From Cellulomonas sp. 73-92 (GTDB taxonomy: Bacteria > Actinomycetota > Actinomycetes > Actinomycetales > Cellulomonadaceae), in contig NZ_MKTH01000013.1 in assembly GCF_001898175.1 (NCBI RefSeq), positions 685,051 to 749,050 on the forward strand: a stretch of 64,000 nt of DNA, read 5' to 3'. This document shows, piece by piece, positions 9,413-16,999 of the stretch; position 1 is the first letter of the stretch; each line of letters starts with the position of its first letter. The notes beneath the pieces were generated by a model that did no database searches, was not told the DNA's origin, and saw only the letters and a list, made by a program, of their open reading frames with translations. The position numbers and the translations under genes are program-made.

Positions 9413-10356
9413 GCGAGCAGGACGTCCAGCACGTCCGGTGTGAACGCCGGGGTGAGCGTGGGCACGTGACGGCCGCCGTGGATGGTCCACAGCCGCACCC
9501 CGGTGCCGCCCCGGCACCCGGACCAGACCGTCGGCGTCGTCTCGGCACCGGCGATGGTGGCCTCCAGGTCCAGCGGCGCACCTTCGGCCGGCCCCGACGT
9601 GCAGCCGTCGAGCACCGCCCAGCGCCGGACGGTGTCCATCGCCGAGGCCGACCGCTCGGCGGCGCTGCCGAGGTAGGGCACGGTCTCGTCGGCGTCGCCG
9701 TGGATGTCCAGCACCCGCACCGGCCGGCTCGCCCGGCACAGCGAGGTGTCGGAGGCCAGCGGGCCCGCGAGCGAGGCGATCGCGTCCACCTGGTCCGCGT
9801 GGTCGCAGGCGAAGCGCTGCGCCATGTAGCCGCCGTTGGAGTGGCCGATCACGGCCACCCGCCCGACGGCGTACGACGCGGACACCTGCGTCACCAGCCG
9901 CGACAGGTATCCCGAGTCGTCGACGCGCGAGGAGTACAGGTCGCAGCAGCCGCCCTCGACCGCGTTCCAGAACTGGTTGCCGGCGTGGTCCGTGGTGCCC
10001 TCGGGGAGCGCGAGCAGGAAGCCCCGCTCGTCGGCCGCCGCCGTGAGCCCCAGGTAGGAGTCCAGCTGGGACGACCGCGACGTGAACCCGTGCAGCCCGA
10101 CCACCAGGGGCGCCGGCGTCGTCGCGACGTAGCCGGCGGGGACGTGGAGCCGGTACGGGCGCCCGTCCAGGTCGACGGTGCCGGTGGTCCCGGGCGCGAT
10201 CGCGGCCGCCGATGGTGGTGGTCCCGTCGGCGTGGGCGCCGCGGTGCGGGCGGCCGAGCAGGCCGCGGTCGTGAGCGACGCGGCGACGCACGCGGCGACA
10301 AGGGCGAGCACGGCGCGGACGCCACGGGTCGCGGTCGTGTGCCGGCGTGCCCCCAT
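9403..10356 (-). CDS. secreted PHB-depolymerase-like esterase, putative lipoprotein (LpqC-like)
   Basis: A 317-residue alpha/beta hydrolase of the PHB depolymerase/feruloyl esterase type. The first 35 residues form an export signal (basic start, Ala/Val/Leu core) ending in TTAAC, a weak lipobox, so it is probably exported and perhaps membrane-anchored. The nucleophile is S173 in VIGHSNGGYMA; the acid is probably the aspartate of HGDADETVPY, and the histidine that of IHGGRHVPTL. It resembles mycobacterial LpqC. The substrate is unknown: short-chain polyesters or acylated glycans are possible. It converges on the RNB gene with a ten-base overlap and has no visible operon partner. ATG 10356 begins the signal peptide. 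Confidence 0.85.
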   Translation of the reverse strand: MGARRHTTATRGVRAVLALVAACVAASLTTAACSAARTAAPTPTGPPPSAAAIAPGTTGTVDLDGRPYRLHVPAGYVATTPAPLVVGLHGFTSRSSQLDSYLGLTAAADERGFLLALPEGTTDHAGNQFWNAVEGGCCDLYSSRVDDSGYLSRLVTQVSASYAVGRVAVIGHSNGGYMAQRFACDHADQVDAIASLAGPLASDTSLCRASRPVRVLDIHGDADETVPYLGSAAERSASAMDTVRRWAVLDGCTSGPAEGAPLDLEATIAGAETTPTVWSGCRGGTGVRLWTIHGGRHVPTLTPAFTPDVLDVLLAQS

Positions 10357-10470
10357 CGTGCGCCTCCGCTCGTCGCCGCCGTCCGCCGCTCGTCGCGGCC
10401 GGCCACTCCATGGTGGTGGCTCACGGACGGGGCGGCGAGGGTGTGAAGGTCCCGGAGCACCCGGCGCCCC

Positions 10471-10476
10471 TAGCAT
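10471..10476 (+). promoter_or_regulatory. candidate leaderless -10 hexamer TAGCAT
   Basis: TAGCAT is six bases before GTG 10483 and no Shine-Dalgarno sequence is present, consistent with a leaderless mRNA. Confidence 0.4.
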
Positions 10477-10482
10477 CGGTGC

Positions 10483-11352
10483 GTGCGCAGCCCCGCCCGT
10501 CCTCCGCGCCGCGGCAGGCGCCGGAGGATGCTGACCGGCGCGGTCGTCGCCGCCGGGGTGCTCGCCGGTGCCGGCGTGGCGTGGGCGGTCGACGCCGACC
10601 TGCAGGCCATCGGGGGGCGTGGCCAGGCCGCGTCGTCGGCGACCCCGTCCGTCGGCGACGTGGGCGCACCGGGCCCGGCGGCGGACCCGTCCACCGCCCC
10701 GGCGGTGCTGGCGGCGACGGAGCCGCCGTCGCCGGAGCCCACCGCGGTCGGCATCGACCTCGCCCGCTACCCCACCACCGACCCGGCGAGCCTCTGGGTC
10801 GTCGTCAACAAGCAGCACGCGGTCGATCCCCTCGACTACGCGCCGACGGGCCTGCTGTGGGTGGACGGCGGGATGGTGCGGGGCGACGTCGCGCCGGACC
10901 TGAGGGCCATGGTCGCGGCGGCGAAGGCCGACGGGGTGCGGCTCTCGCTGCGCAACGGGTACCGGTCGTACCGGGACCAGGTCGTCGTCCACGGCGACGT
11001 GGTCAACCGCGCCGGCGCCGCGTACGCGGACGGGGTCTCGGCGCGCCCCGGCTACTCCGAGCACCAGACCGGCCTGGCGTTCGACCTCCACAGCGCCTCC
11101 CAGCCGTCGTGCGACCTGGCGCCGTGCTTCAGCGGGACCACCGAGGCGGTGTGGGTGGCCGCCCACGCCTGGGAGCACGGGTTCGTGGTCCGCTACACGC
11201 CGGAGAACACGGCGACGACCGGCTACCAGCCGGAGGCGTGGCACCTGCGCTACGTCGGACCGGAGCTGGCGGCGTGGATGCACGCCAACGGGGTCGGATC
11301 GCTGGAGGAGGCGTTCGGCATCAGCGGGGGGCCCGACTACGCGGCGGGCTGA
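10483..11352 (+). CDS. M15B D-alanyl-D-alanine carboxypeptidase, VanY-like
   Basis: A 289-residue membrane-anchored or exported Zn peptidase that would trim D-Ala-D-Ala from peptidoglycan precursors. Residues 1-35 are an Arg-rich start plus a hydrophobic stretch, followed by a Pro/Ala-rich linker to about residue 90, so the catalytic domain faces outside. The Zn motif is SEHQTGLAFD with S192, H194 and D201. The second motif, EAWHLRY with E251, W253 and H254, matches the EPWHxRY of the family. It is encoded alone, after the esterase in the opposite direction. Nothing links it to glycopeptide resistance (no vanHAX), so it is more likely a wall-remodelling enzyme. Confidence 0.92.
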   Translation: MRSPARPPRRGRRRRMLTGAVVAAGVLAGAGVAWAVDADLQAIGGRGQAASSATPSVGDVGAPGPAADPSTAPAVLAATEPPSPEPTAVGIDLARYPTTDPASLWVVVNKQHAVDPLDYAPTGLLWVDGGMVRGDVAPDLRAMVAAAKADGVRLSLRNGYRSYRDQVVVHGDVVNRAGAAYADGVSARPGYSEHQTGLAFDLHSASQPSCDLAPCFSGTTEAVWVAAHAWEHGFVVRYTPENTATTGYQPEAWHLRYVGPELAAWMHANGVGSLEEAFGISGGPDYAAG

Positions 11353-11372
11353 CCGCCGACGACAATGGCCGG

Positions 11373-11750
11373 GTGCCACGGCGCCGCCGCACCGACCCCG
11401 CCGCGGGGCGCGCCGCGCTCGCGGCCTGGCGTGCGGCGCCGGACGATGTCTCGACGCCCGACCGGCGCGCGGCCGTGCGGTTCACGCTCGAGGAGCTGGC
11501 CGACGTCGCGCCCGGCAACGCCGTGGAGGTGCGGGTGCCACCCGACGGGGCGGTGCAGGCCGTCGCCGGCCCGCGCCATACCCGCGGCACGCCGCCCAAC
11601 GTCGTCGAGACGGACGCGCAGACGTGGCTCGCGCTCGCGACCGGCTCGCTGAGGTGGGCGGACGCGATGGCGGCCGGTCGGGTGCACGCGTCGGGGGAGC
11701 GGGCCGACCTGTCCGAGTGGCTGCCGCTCCAGGCCGCCCGCCCGCGCTGA
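11373..11750 (+). CDS. SCP2-like (bacterial sterol-carrier-type) small protein
   Basis: A 125-residue protein resembling the actinobacterial 'sterol carrier family' proteins (bacterial SCP orthologue). The core runs from VRFTLEELADVAPGNAVEVRVPP to LSEWLPL and contains the recurrent TDAQTWLALATG segment and RVHASGERADLSEWLPL. These proteins are thought to bind lipids or hydrophobic ligands, but their role in actinobacteria is unknown. GTG 11373 was chosen because it yields the family's basic start, VPRRRRTDPAAG. The gene begins 20 bases after the VanY stop. The following gene has its own predicted promoter. Confidence 0.75.
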   Translation: MPRRRRTDPAAGRAALAAWRAAPDDVSTPDRRAAVRFTLEELADVAPGNAVEVRVPPDGAVQAVAGPRHTRGTPPNVVETDAQTWLALATGSLRWADAMAAGRVHASGERADLSEWLPLQAARPR

Positions 11751-11758
11751 CGCACGCC

Positions 11759-11764
11759 TAGGAT
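11759..11764 (+). promoter_or_regulatory. candidate leaderless -10 hexamer TAGGAT
   Basis: TAGGAT is six bases before GTG 11771, with no ribosome-binding site between. Confidence 0.4.
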
Positions 11765-11770
11765 GCCCGG

Positions 11771-12367
11771 GTGCCTGACGAGCAGCCCGACGAGCCCCAG
11801 CCGACCGGTGGCCCGGCGCTCCCGCTGACCGGTGGTCCGGTGCCGGTGCCGGTGCCCGAGGCTGCGGTGCCCGACGAGCCTGCGGTGCGCGACGAGGGCG
11901 CGGTGCCCGACGAGCCTGCGGTGCCCGACGAGCCTGCGGTGCGCGACGAGGGCGCGGTGCCCGGCGAGCCTGCGGTGCCCGACGAGCCTGCGGTGCGCGA
12001 CGAAGGCGCGGTGCCCGGCGAGGTCGCGACTCGCGACGACGGTGCCGTGCCCGACGACGGTGCCGTGCCCGACGAGGAGACGCTGGCGCGCATCGCCACA
12101 CCGACGCTGGTCCGTCGCGCCCCGAAGTACGGCGCGTTCATCGGCTACGGCGCCCTGCTCGGGTTCGTCCTCGGCGTGGTCCTGGCCATCGCCCTGGACC
12201 GGGGTGACCTGGTCGCGGCGGGGGAGGGCGGCGGGGTGCTGCCGTTCCTCGGCGGGTCCAACGGCGCCCGGCTGGTGACGGGCTTCGGCCTGGCGGGGGT
12301 CGGCGCCGTCGTCGGCGCCCTGCTGGCGCTGTGGGCCGACGCCCGCTCCCGTCGCCGCGCTCACTGA
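11771..12367 (+). CDS. hypothetical membrane protein with acidic Pro/Glu repeats
   Basis: A 198-residue protein of unknown function. Residues 1-105 are a low-complexity acidic region built from units such as AVPDEPAVRDEG and AVPGEPAVPDEP. Residues from about 120 to 140 and 170 to 190 form two membrane helices (GAFIGYGALLGFVLGVVLAI and the TGFGLAGVGAVVGALLALW segment), joined by a short loop with VLPFLGG; the tail is Arg-rich. The two-helix part resembles small conserved actinobacterial membrane proteins found near purine genes; the repeat region looks like a lineage-specific expansion. The acidic region and the basic tail both probably face the cytoplasm (hairpin topology). I cannot assign a function. 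Confidence 0.7.
   Translation: MPDEQPDEPQPTGGPALPLTGGPVPVPVPEAAVPDEPAVRDEGAVPDEPAVPDEPAVRDEGAVPGEPAVPDEPAVRDEGAVPGEVATRDDGAVPDDGAVPDEETLARIATPTLVRRAPKYGAFIGYGALLGFVLGVVLAIALDRGDLVAAGEGGGVLPFLGGSNGARLVTGFGLAGVGAVVGALLALWADARSRRRAH
11863..12079 (+). repeat. in-gene tandem repeat (54-bp and shorter units)
   Basis: A run of near-identical codon blocks encoding VPDEPAV, VRDEGA and VPGEPAV. The clearest period is 54 bp: the 18-residue unit AVPDEPAVPDEPAVRDEG is followed by a copy differing by one residue (D to G). Degraded copies follow (ATRDDG, VPDDG). Third-base identity between copies suggests recent slippage or recombination. Confidence 0.85.
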
Positions 12368-12472
12368 GGTCGACCGGAGGGGGGATCGGGCCCCGTCGCC
12401 GAGGCCCGCCTCCCTCCGCACCGCCGCGCGCGCACGTCGGCAGGCCCCGCACCGGGGCGCTCGCTACGGGCG

Positions 12473-13078
12473 CTACGCCCGGTCGGCGCCCGCCCCGTAC
12501 CGCAACCCGTCGAGCACCAGGTCGAGCAGGGTGCGGACGTGCCGCTCCCACTGCGGGCCGGCCGGCACGTTCCACACGGCGCCCATCGCGCGCCACACGT
12601 CCCCGGCGTCGACGTCGGAGCGGATGGAGCCGTCCGCGGCGCCGGCGGCGAGCAGCTCGCCGATCGCCGTGATGATGAGCTCGCGCGTCTCCGAGAAGAG
12701 CGTGCCCTCGGCGCCGATCGCGGCGCGCAGGGCCTCCTTCATGCCCGCCTTGGCCGCGGCGTAGCCGATGAAGCGAGCGGTCCACTCGCGCAGGGCTTCG
12801 AGGCCCGACGAGCGCTCCGCGAGCAGCTGCGGGGCCCGGGCGCACAGCGACGCGACCTCGTGCCGGTAGGCCGCCTCGACGAGGGCGTTGCGGTCGGGGA
12901 AGTTGCGGTACAGGGTGCCCACGCCGACGCCGGCGTTGGCGGCGATCGCCTCCAGCGGCACGTCTGCCCCGCTCTTCGCGAACGCCTCGACGGCGGCTGC
13001 GAGCAGCGCGTCGCGGTTGCGGCGCGCGTCGGCGCGCAGGGGCCGGTCGCACGGCGCCGTCGTCTGGTCGTCGGTCAC
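12473..13078 (-). CDS. TetR family transcriptional regulator
   Basis: A 201-residue repressor with an N-terminal helix-turn-helix (LEAIAANAGVGVGTLYRNFP, about residues 40-62) and a helical effector domain. GTG 13078 is preceded by a strong AAGGAGGGG ribosome-binding site on the minus strand. It is divergent from an SDR/LLM oxidoreductase pair, and the 116-bp gap holds several CCGGTT elements and a GTTGG-N5-CCAAC dyad, so it probably represses both itself and that operon. The ligand is unknown. Downstream of its stop lie about 100 bases with no gene. Confidence 0.92.
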   Translation of the reverse strand: MTDDQTTAPCDRPLRADARRNRDALLAAAVEAFAKSGADVPLEAIAANAGVGVGTLYRNFPDRNALVEAAYRHEVASLCARAPQLLAERSSGLEALREWTARFIGYAAAKAGMKEALRAAIGAEGTLFSETRELIITAIGELLAAGAADGSIRSDVDAGDVWRAMGAVWNVPAGPQWERHVRTLLDLVLDGLRYGAGADRA

Positions 13079-13114
13079 GGTTCCCCTCCTTCCGGTTGCG
13101 ATCCGGAGGCTGTT

Positions 13115-13140
13115 CCGGTTACGTTGGACCAGCCAACCGG
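13115..13140. promoter_or_regulatory. candidate TetR operator with CCGGTT/AACCGG and GTTGG-N5-CCAAC dyads
   Basis: CCGGTT at 13115-13120 faces AACCGG at 13135-13140, and a nested GTTGG-ACCAG-CCAAC dyad covers 13123-13137. Direct CCGGTT copies recur at 13092-13097 and 13149-13154. The position between the divergent TetR and SDR promoters suits a repressor site. Confidence 0.5.
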
Positions 13141-13194
13141 ACGTCCCTCCGGTTATAGCCTACCGGCCTTCGCCGGCCGGGTCAGGAGCACCTC

Positions 13195-14031
13195 ATGAAG
13201 ACCTGGTTCATCACCGGCGCCTCGCGTGGCTTCGGCCACCGGTGGGCCGCCGCCGCGCTGGAGCGCGGCGACCGCGTCGCCGCCACCGCGCGCGACCTGA
13301 CCGCCCTCGACGACCTCGTCGCCACCTACGGCGACGCGATCCTCCCGCTGCAGCTCGACGTCACCGACCGTGCGGCGGACTTCGCCGCGGTCGCGGCTGC
13401 GCACGAGCGGCTCGGCCGCCTCGACGTCGTCGTCAACAACGCCGGCTACGGCCAGTTCGGCATGGTCGAGGAGCTGTCGGAGGCGGAGGCCCGCGCCCAG
13501 CTCGAGACGAACCTCTTCGGCGCCCTCTGGGTGACGCAGGCGGCGCTGCCGATCATGCGCGCCCAGGGCGGCGGGCACATCCTCCAGGTGTCGTCGATCG
13601 GCGGCATCACTGCCTTCCCCAACATCGGGGCCTACCACGCGTCGAAGTGGGCCCTCGAGGGCCTCAGCCAGGCCCTGGCGCAGGAGGTCGCCGGGTTCGG
13701 CATCCACGTGACGCTCGTCGAGCCGACGGGGTACGCCACCGACTGGAGCGGGCCGTCCGCCCGCCACGCCGCACCGCTCGCGGCGTACGACGAGGTGCGG
13801 GCCGCCCGCGCCGCCCAGCGCGCCGCGCAGATGTCGCGGCCCGGTGACCCCGGAGCCAGCGCGGCCGCCATCCTCGCGCTGGTCGACGCCGAGAACCCGC
13901 CGCTGCGGCTGTTCCTGGGCGAGACGCCGCTGGCGCTGGCCGAGGCGGACTACGCCTCACGCCTCGCCTCGTGGCGGCAGTGGCAGCCCGTCGCGGTGGC
14001 GGCCCACGGAACGGCGGAGGTGGCCCGATGA
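13195..14031 (+). CDS. SDR family NAD(P)-dependent oxidoreductase
   Basis: A 278-residue short-chain dehydrogenase/reductase. The cofactor-binding TGASRGFG is at residues 7-14, NNAG follows near residue 82, and the catalytic YHASK lies near residue 146. The Rossmann fold is complete and the length typical. The start ATG 13195 has AGGAG eight bases upstream. Its stop overlaps the ATG of the LLM oxidoreductase (ATGA), so the two are translationally coupled and under the divergent TetR regulator. The substrate is not identifiable. Confidence 0.92.
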   Translation: MKTWFITGASRGFGHRWAAAALERGDRVAATARDLTALDDLVATYGDAILPLQLDVTDRAADFAAVAAAHERLGRLDVVVNNAGYGQFGMVEELSEAEARAQLETNLFGALWVTQAALPIMRAQGGGHILQVSSIGGITAFPNIGAYHASKWALEGLSQALAQEVAGFGIHVTLVEPTGYATDWSGPSARHAAPLAAYDEVRAARAAQRAAQMSRPGDPGASAAAILALVDAENPPLRLFLGETPLALAEADYASRLASWRQWQPVAVAAHGTAEVAR

Positions 14032-14900
14032 AGGTCGGCGCGCACCTCATGCGGTTCGACTCGGTCACCCCGGCGCGGCTGCGCGACGAGCTCGCGGCGA
14101 CCGCCGACGCGGCCGAGACGGCCGGGCTCTCGTGGCTCTCCGTCATGGACCACTACTTCCAGATGGAGCGCGCCGGGTTCCCCCGCGAGGACCCGATGCT
14201 CGAGGCCTACACGACCCTCGGCTTCCTCGCGGGACGCACCTCGACGGTGCAGCTGGGCGCCCTTGTCACTGGCGTCACCTACCGGTACCCGGGCCTGCTG
14301 GCCAAGATCGGCGCGACGCTGGACGTGCTGTCCGGCGGCCGGGCGACGATGGGGCTGGGTGCCGCGTGGTACGACCGCGAGCACGAGGCGCTCGGCGTCC
14401 CCTTCCCGCCGCTCAAGGAGCGGTTCGAGCGGCTGGAGGAGACGCTCCAGATCTGCCGTCAGATGTGGGACCCGGAGAACGACGGCCCCTACCAGGGCGT
14501 CCACTACCAGCTCGCCGAGACGCTCTGCTCGCCCCTCCCGCTGCGCCGGCCCGAGGTCATGGTCGGCGGCAGCGGCGAGCGGAAGACGCTGCGGCTCGTC
14601 GCCCAGTACGCCGACGCGTGCAACCTCTTCTCGTCGACACCCGAGGAGCTGGAGCACAAGCTCGAGGTGCTGCACGGGCACTGCGCGGACGTCGGCCGCG
14701 ACCCGAAGGAGATCCGGGTGACGGTCCTCAACGGCGGCGACCCGCTGTTCCGGGGCGACGTGGCGGGGTTCGTCGACGAGATGCGGCCCTTCGCCGCCCT
14801 CGGGGTCGACACCGTCATCCTGCGCCCGACGACGATGCCGCTGGCCGCGTGGGTGCGCGACGTGGTGGCACCGGCGGTGGCCCCGCTCGCCGAGCTCTGA
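14028..14900 (+). CDS. LLM class flavin (probably F420)-dependent oxidoreductase
   Basis: A 290-residue luciferase-like TIM-barrel oxidoreductase. The start MKVGAHLMRFDS and the WLSVMDHYFQM segment match the F420-dependent LLM subfamily usual in actinobacteria. RVTVLNGG and VDTVILRP lie in the C-terminal barrel strands. Cofactor choice (F420 or FMN) is inferred from subfamily resemblance. The gene is coupled to the SDR by a four-base overlap, suggesting the pair act on one redox pathway or xenobiotic under TetR control. No later gene is in the operon: 269 bases without a gene follow. Confidence 0.87.
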   Translation: MKVGAHLMRFDSVTPARLRDELAATADAAETAGLSWLSVMDHYFQMERAGFPREDPMLEAYTTLGFLAGRTSTVQLGALVTGVTYRYPGLLAKIGATLDVLSGGRATMGLGAAWYDREHEALGVPFPPLKERFERLEETLQICRQMWDPENDGPYQGVHYQLAETLCSPLPLRRPEVMVGGSGERKTLRLVAQYADACNLFSSTPEELEHKLEVLHGHCADVGRDPKEIRVTVLNGGDPLFRGDVAGFVDEMRPFAALGVDTVILRPTTMPLAAWVRDVVAPAVAPLAEL

Positions 14901-15169
14901 GGCCTGCCCCCGTCGCACGGCTTCGCGGCCGGGCGGCGAGCCGGGCGCTGCCCACGGGCCACGGTGGCCGACGAACCCGGTGGGCGCCCGGCGAACCTTG
15001 GCGGCGCCCGACGAGCCAAGCGGTGCCCGCCGGCGCCGGAGGCTCTCGACGTGCCGGCGGCAGTCCAACGAAGATCGCCTGTTCGGGCGGGTCCGCCCGT
15101 CACTCTTTCGAGTGACAGAATCTGGCTCTGACGTGCGGCGATGTCAGTGGTCGGTGATGTGATCGTGGC
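14901..15169. other. intergenic region with degenerate repeats and two hairpins
   Basis: No gene recognised. Three imperfect 20-bp tandem units (CCGRCGARCC core) cover 14968-15026. Two short inverted repeats precede the DUF222-HNH gene: GGGCGG-GT-CCGCCC at 15085-15098 and GTCACTC-TTTC-GAGTGAC at 15099-15116. They could be promoter-proximal operator sites or transcript hairpins. Confidence 0.5.
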
Positions 15170-16897
15170 ATGCAGACGGTGGCGGTCGGGACGCGGTGGG
15201 ATGCCGCGGGCGCGCCGTTACCGGAGATCGCGCCGATGCCTGAGCGCGGTGCCATGGGCGCGGAGCTGTGGCTCCATCGCGACCTGTATGTCGACCCGGA
15301 GCACGACCCGCTCGTCGTGCTCGTCGACGAGCGGGTCGGCGAGGCCCGGTGGTTGTCCGCGATGACGGCTCGCTACGACCGCCACCTGGCCGAGACGTAC
15401 CTGCGCGGAGCCGGGGAGCTGGCCTGCCGCGCGAACGGCAGCGATGCGGAGCGTCGAGCCTGGGGCGCGCGCTCGATGCTGGCCGAGCTCGCCTGCGGGT
15501 TACGGCTGCCGGAGACGACGCTGGCGCGGCGCCTGGCGCGGACCACCATGCTCGCGGCGTTCCCGCAGCTGATGGATGCTGCGGAGTCGGGCCGGGTGTC
15601 GTCCTGGCACTGCGACGCGATGCTCGACGTGTTCACCGGCGTCACCGACGGCGACGTGCTGGCGCGCGCCGACGCCGCCCTGATCGGCAAGGCGCTCGGA
15701 GGCACGGCGCCTCAGCTGCGGGCGGCCGCGCGGCGGTGGCGCGCCCGTCACGTGCCGCGCACCGACGAGCAGCGCACCGCGGCCCTGGCCGACCGGCGGG
15801 TCGAGGTGACCCCGGCCGACGACGACCTGATGTGGCTGTCGGCGCTGATCCCCGCCCCGGCGGCGGTGGCGATCGACCGGCGGCTGGACGCCATCGCCGC
15901 CGCGGCCGGCGGGCCGGACGATGCGAGAAGCGCGATCCAGCTCCGAGCCGACGCATTCGTCGACCTGCTGCTCGACGCGTCGACGGCGCGCCCGAGCGAG
16001 CCCTTGGCTGGGTCAGCACGTGAGGCGGGGATGACCTCGCCAGCGTTCCCGGCCGGGACGCCGGTCGCAGCGGGATCTGCGAGAGACCTGACCGGCGACT
16101 CTGGACCGCTGGCCGCGCCGACCGGCGCAAGGCCGGTCGACACGGGCGCGAACGGACGTCCGGCCGCGTCGCGCGACGTGGATGTGCCCGGGGAGACGCC
16201 CTCCACGGGTGCTGCTCCGCGCGGGACCACCGACTGCCGCTCGGATGCTGAGCCGGTGCCCGGGTGGGTGCGGGCGATCAGGGCCGAGGTGCTCCTCACG
16301 GTGCCGGTGCTGTCCCTGCTCGGGCGATCCGACGAACCGGCCGAGCTCGAGGGCTTCGGCCCGATCGACATCGAGACCGCGACGCTGCTCGCCGCGAACG
16401 CGCCGTCGTTCGTCCGAGTGCTGACGCACCCCGAGACCGGCGCGGTGCTCTCGGTGGGCCGGGACCGCTACCGCATCCCCGCCGACCTGCGCCGCACGGT
16501 GCAGCTCCGTGATGTCACGTGCCGGTTCCCGGGCTGCAACCGCCGGGCCAGCCGGTGCGACGTGGACCACTCCCTGGCCTGGGCCGACGGCGGCGCCACG
16601 GAGGCGTGCAACCTCGCCTGCCTGTGTCGCAAGCACCATCGCCTCAAGCACGAGATGGACTGGCAGGTCAGCCGCGAGCCGGGCGGGGTGCTGGTCTGGC
16701 GCTCGGCCCTGGGCCGGACCTACCGCACCGAACCCGACGGCCGCTGGCCTCGGCCACCGACAAACCTCCCGCCGAGCACGACACCGCCGGCGGGGACATC
16801 CCCACCGAACCGTGACGGGCGTCGCGGCCGGCGGCGGCCGTCCATACCGGAGAGTGTCGGACCGTCGACGGGCTGCCCGGACGAGCCGCCCTTCTGA
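15170..16897 (+). CDS. DUF222 / HNH endonuclease-motif protein (13E12-repeat family)
   Basis: A 575-residue protein with an N-terminal DUF222 region (about residues 60-270) and a C-terminal HNH nuclease motif. The HNH/zinc cluster runs from CRFPGC through C463-DVDH (D466, H467) to CRKHHRLKH (H489, H490). Residues about 280-360 are a Pro/Gly/Thr-rich low-complexity linker, longer than in many relatives. The family is multicopy in actinobacteria and includes the REP13E12 proteins of Mycobacterium; it behaves like a domesticated or mobile nuclease, but its function is unsettled. It sits alone between the LLM gene and purF, and codon use is like its neighbours. No terminal inverted repeats were seen. 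Confidence 0.85.
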   Translation: MQTVAVGTRWDAAGAPLPEIAPMPERGAMGAELWLHRDLYVDPEHDPLVVLVDERVGEARWLSAMTARYDRHLAETYLRGAGELACRANGSDAERRAWGARSMLAELACGLRLPETTLARRLARTTMLAAFPQLMDAAESGRVSSWHCDAMLDVFTGVTDGDVLARADAALIGKALGGTAPQLRAAARRWRARHVPRTDEQRTAALADRRVEVTPADDDLMWLSALIPAPAAVAIDRRLDAIAAAAGGPDDARSAIQLRADAFVDLLLDASTARPSEPLAGSAREAGMTSPAFPAGTPVAAGSARDLTGDSGPLAAPTGARPVDTGANGRPAASRDVDVPGETPSTGAAPRGTTDCRSDAEPVPGWVRAIRAEVLLTVPVLSLLGRSDEPAELEGFGPIDIETATLLAANAPSFVRVLTHPETGAVLSVGRDRYRIPADLRRTVQLRDVTCRFPGCNRRASRCDVDHSLAWADGGATEACNLACLCRKHHRLKHEMDWQVSREPGGVLVWRSALGRTYRTEPDGRWPRPPTNLPPSTTPPAGTSPPNRDGRRGRRRPSIPESVGPSTGCPDEPPF

Positions 16898-16999
16898 GCC
16901 ACGCCCACCCGCGGTCGCGCCGGCCGCGTCTCGCGTGCCCGGCGCGATCGGTGGCGGACCGCCGCCGGGCGGTTGGACCGGGTATGCGACCATGGAGCC

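Noticed and set aside
10483..11352. Glycopeptide-resistance locus suggested by a VanY-type peptidase
   Set aside because: No vanH, vanA or vanX homologue or two-component system lies nearby; the gene is better explained as a cell-wall carboxypeptidase.
11863..12079. CRISPR-like repeat array
   Set aside because: The repeats are contiguous codon blocks within a reading frame, have no unique spacers, and no cas genes are present.
15170..16897. DUF222-HNH gene as an insertion sequence
   Set aside because: No terminal inverted repeats or target-site duplication could be recognised at its ends, and HNH proteins are not DDE transposases.
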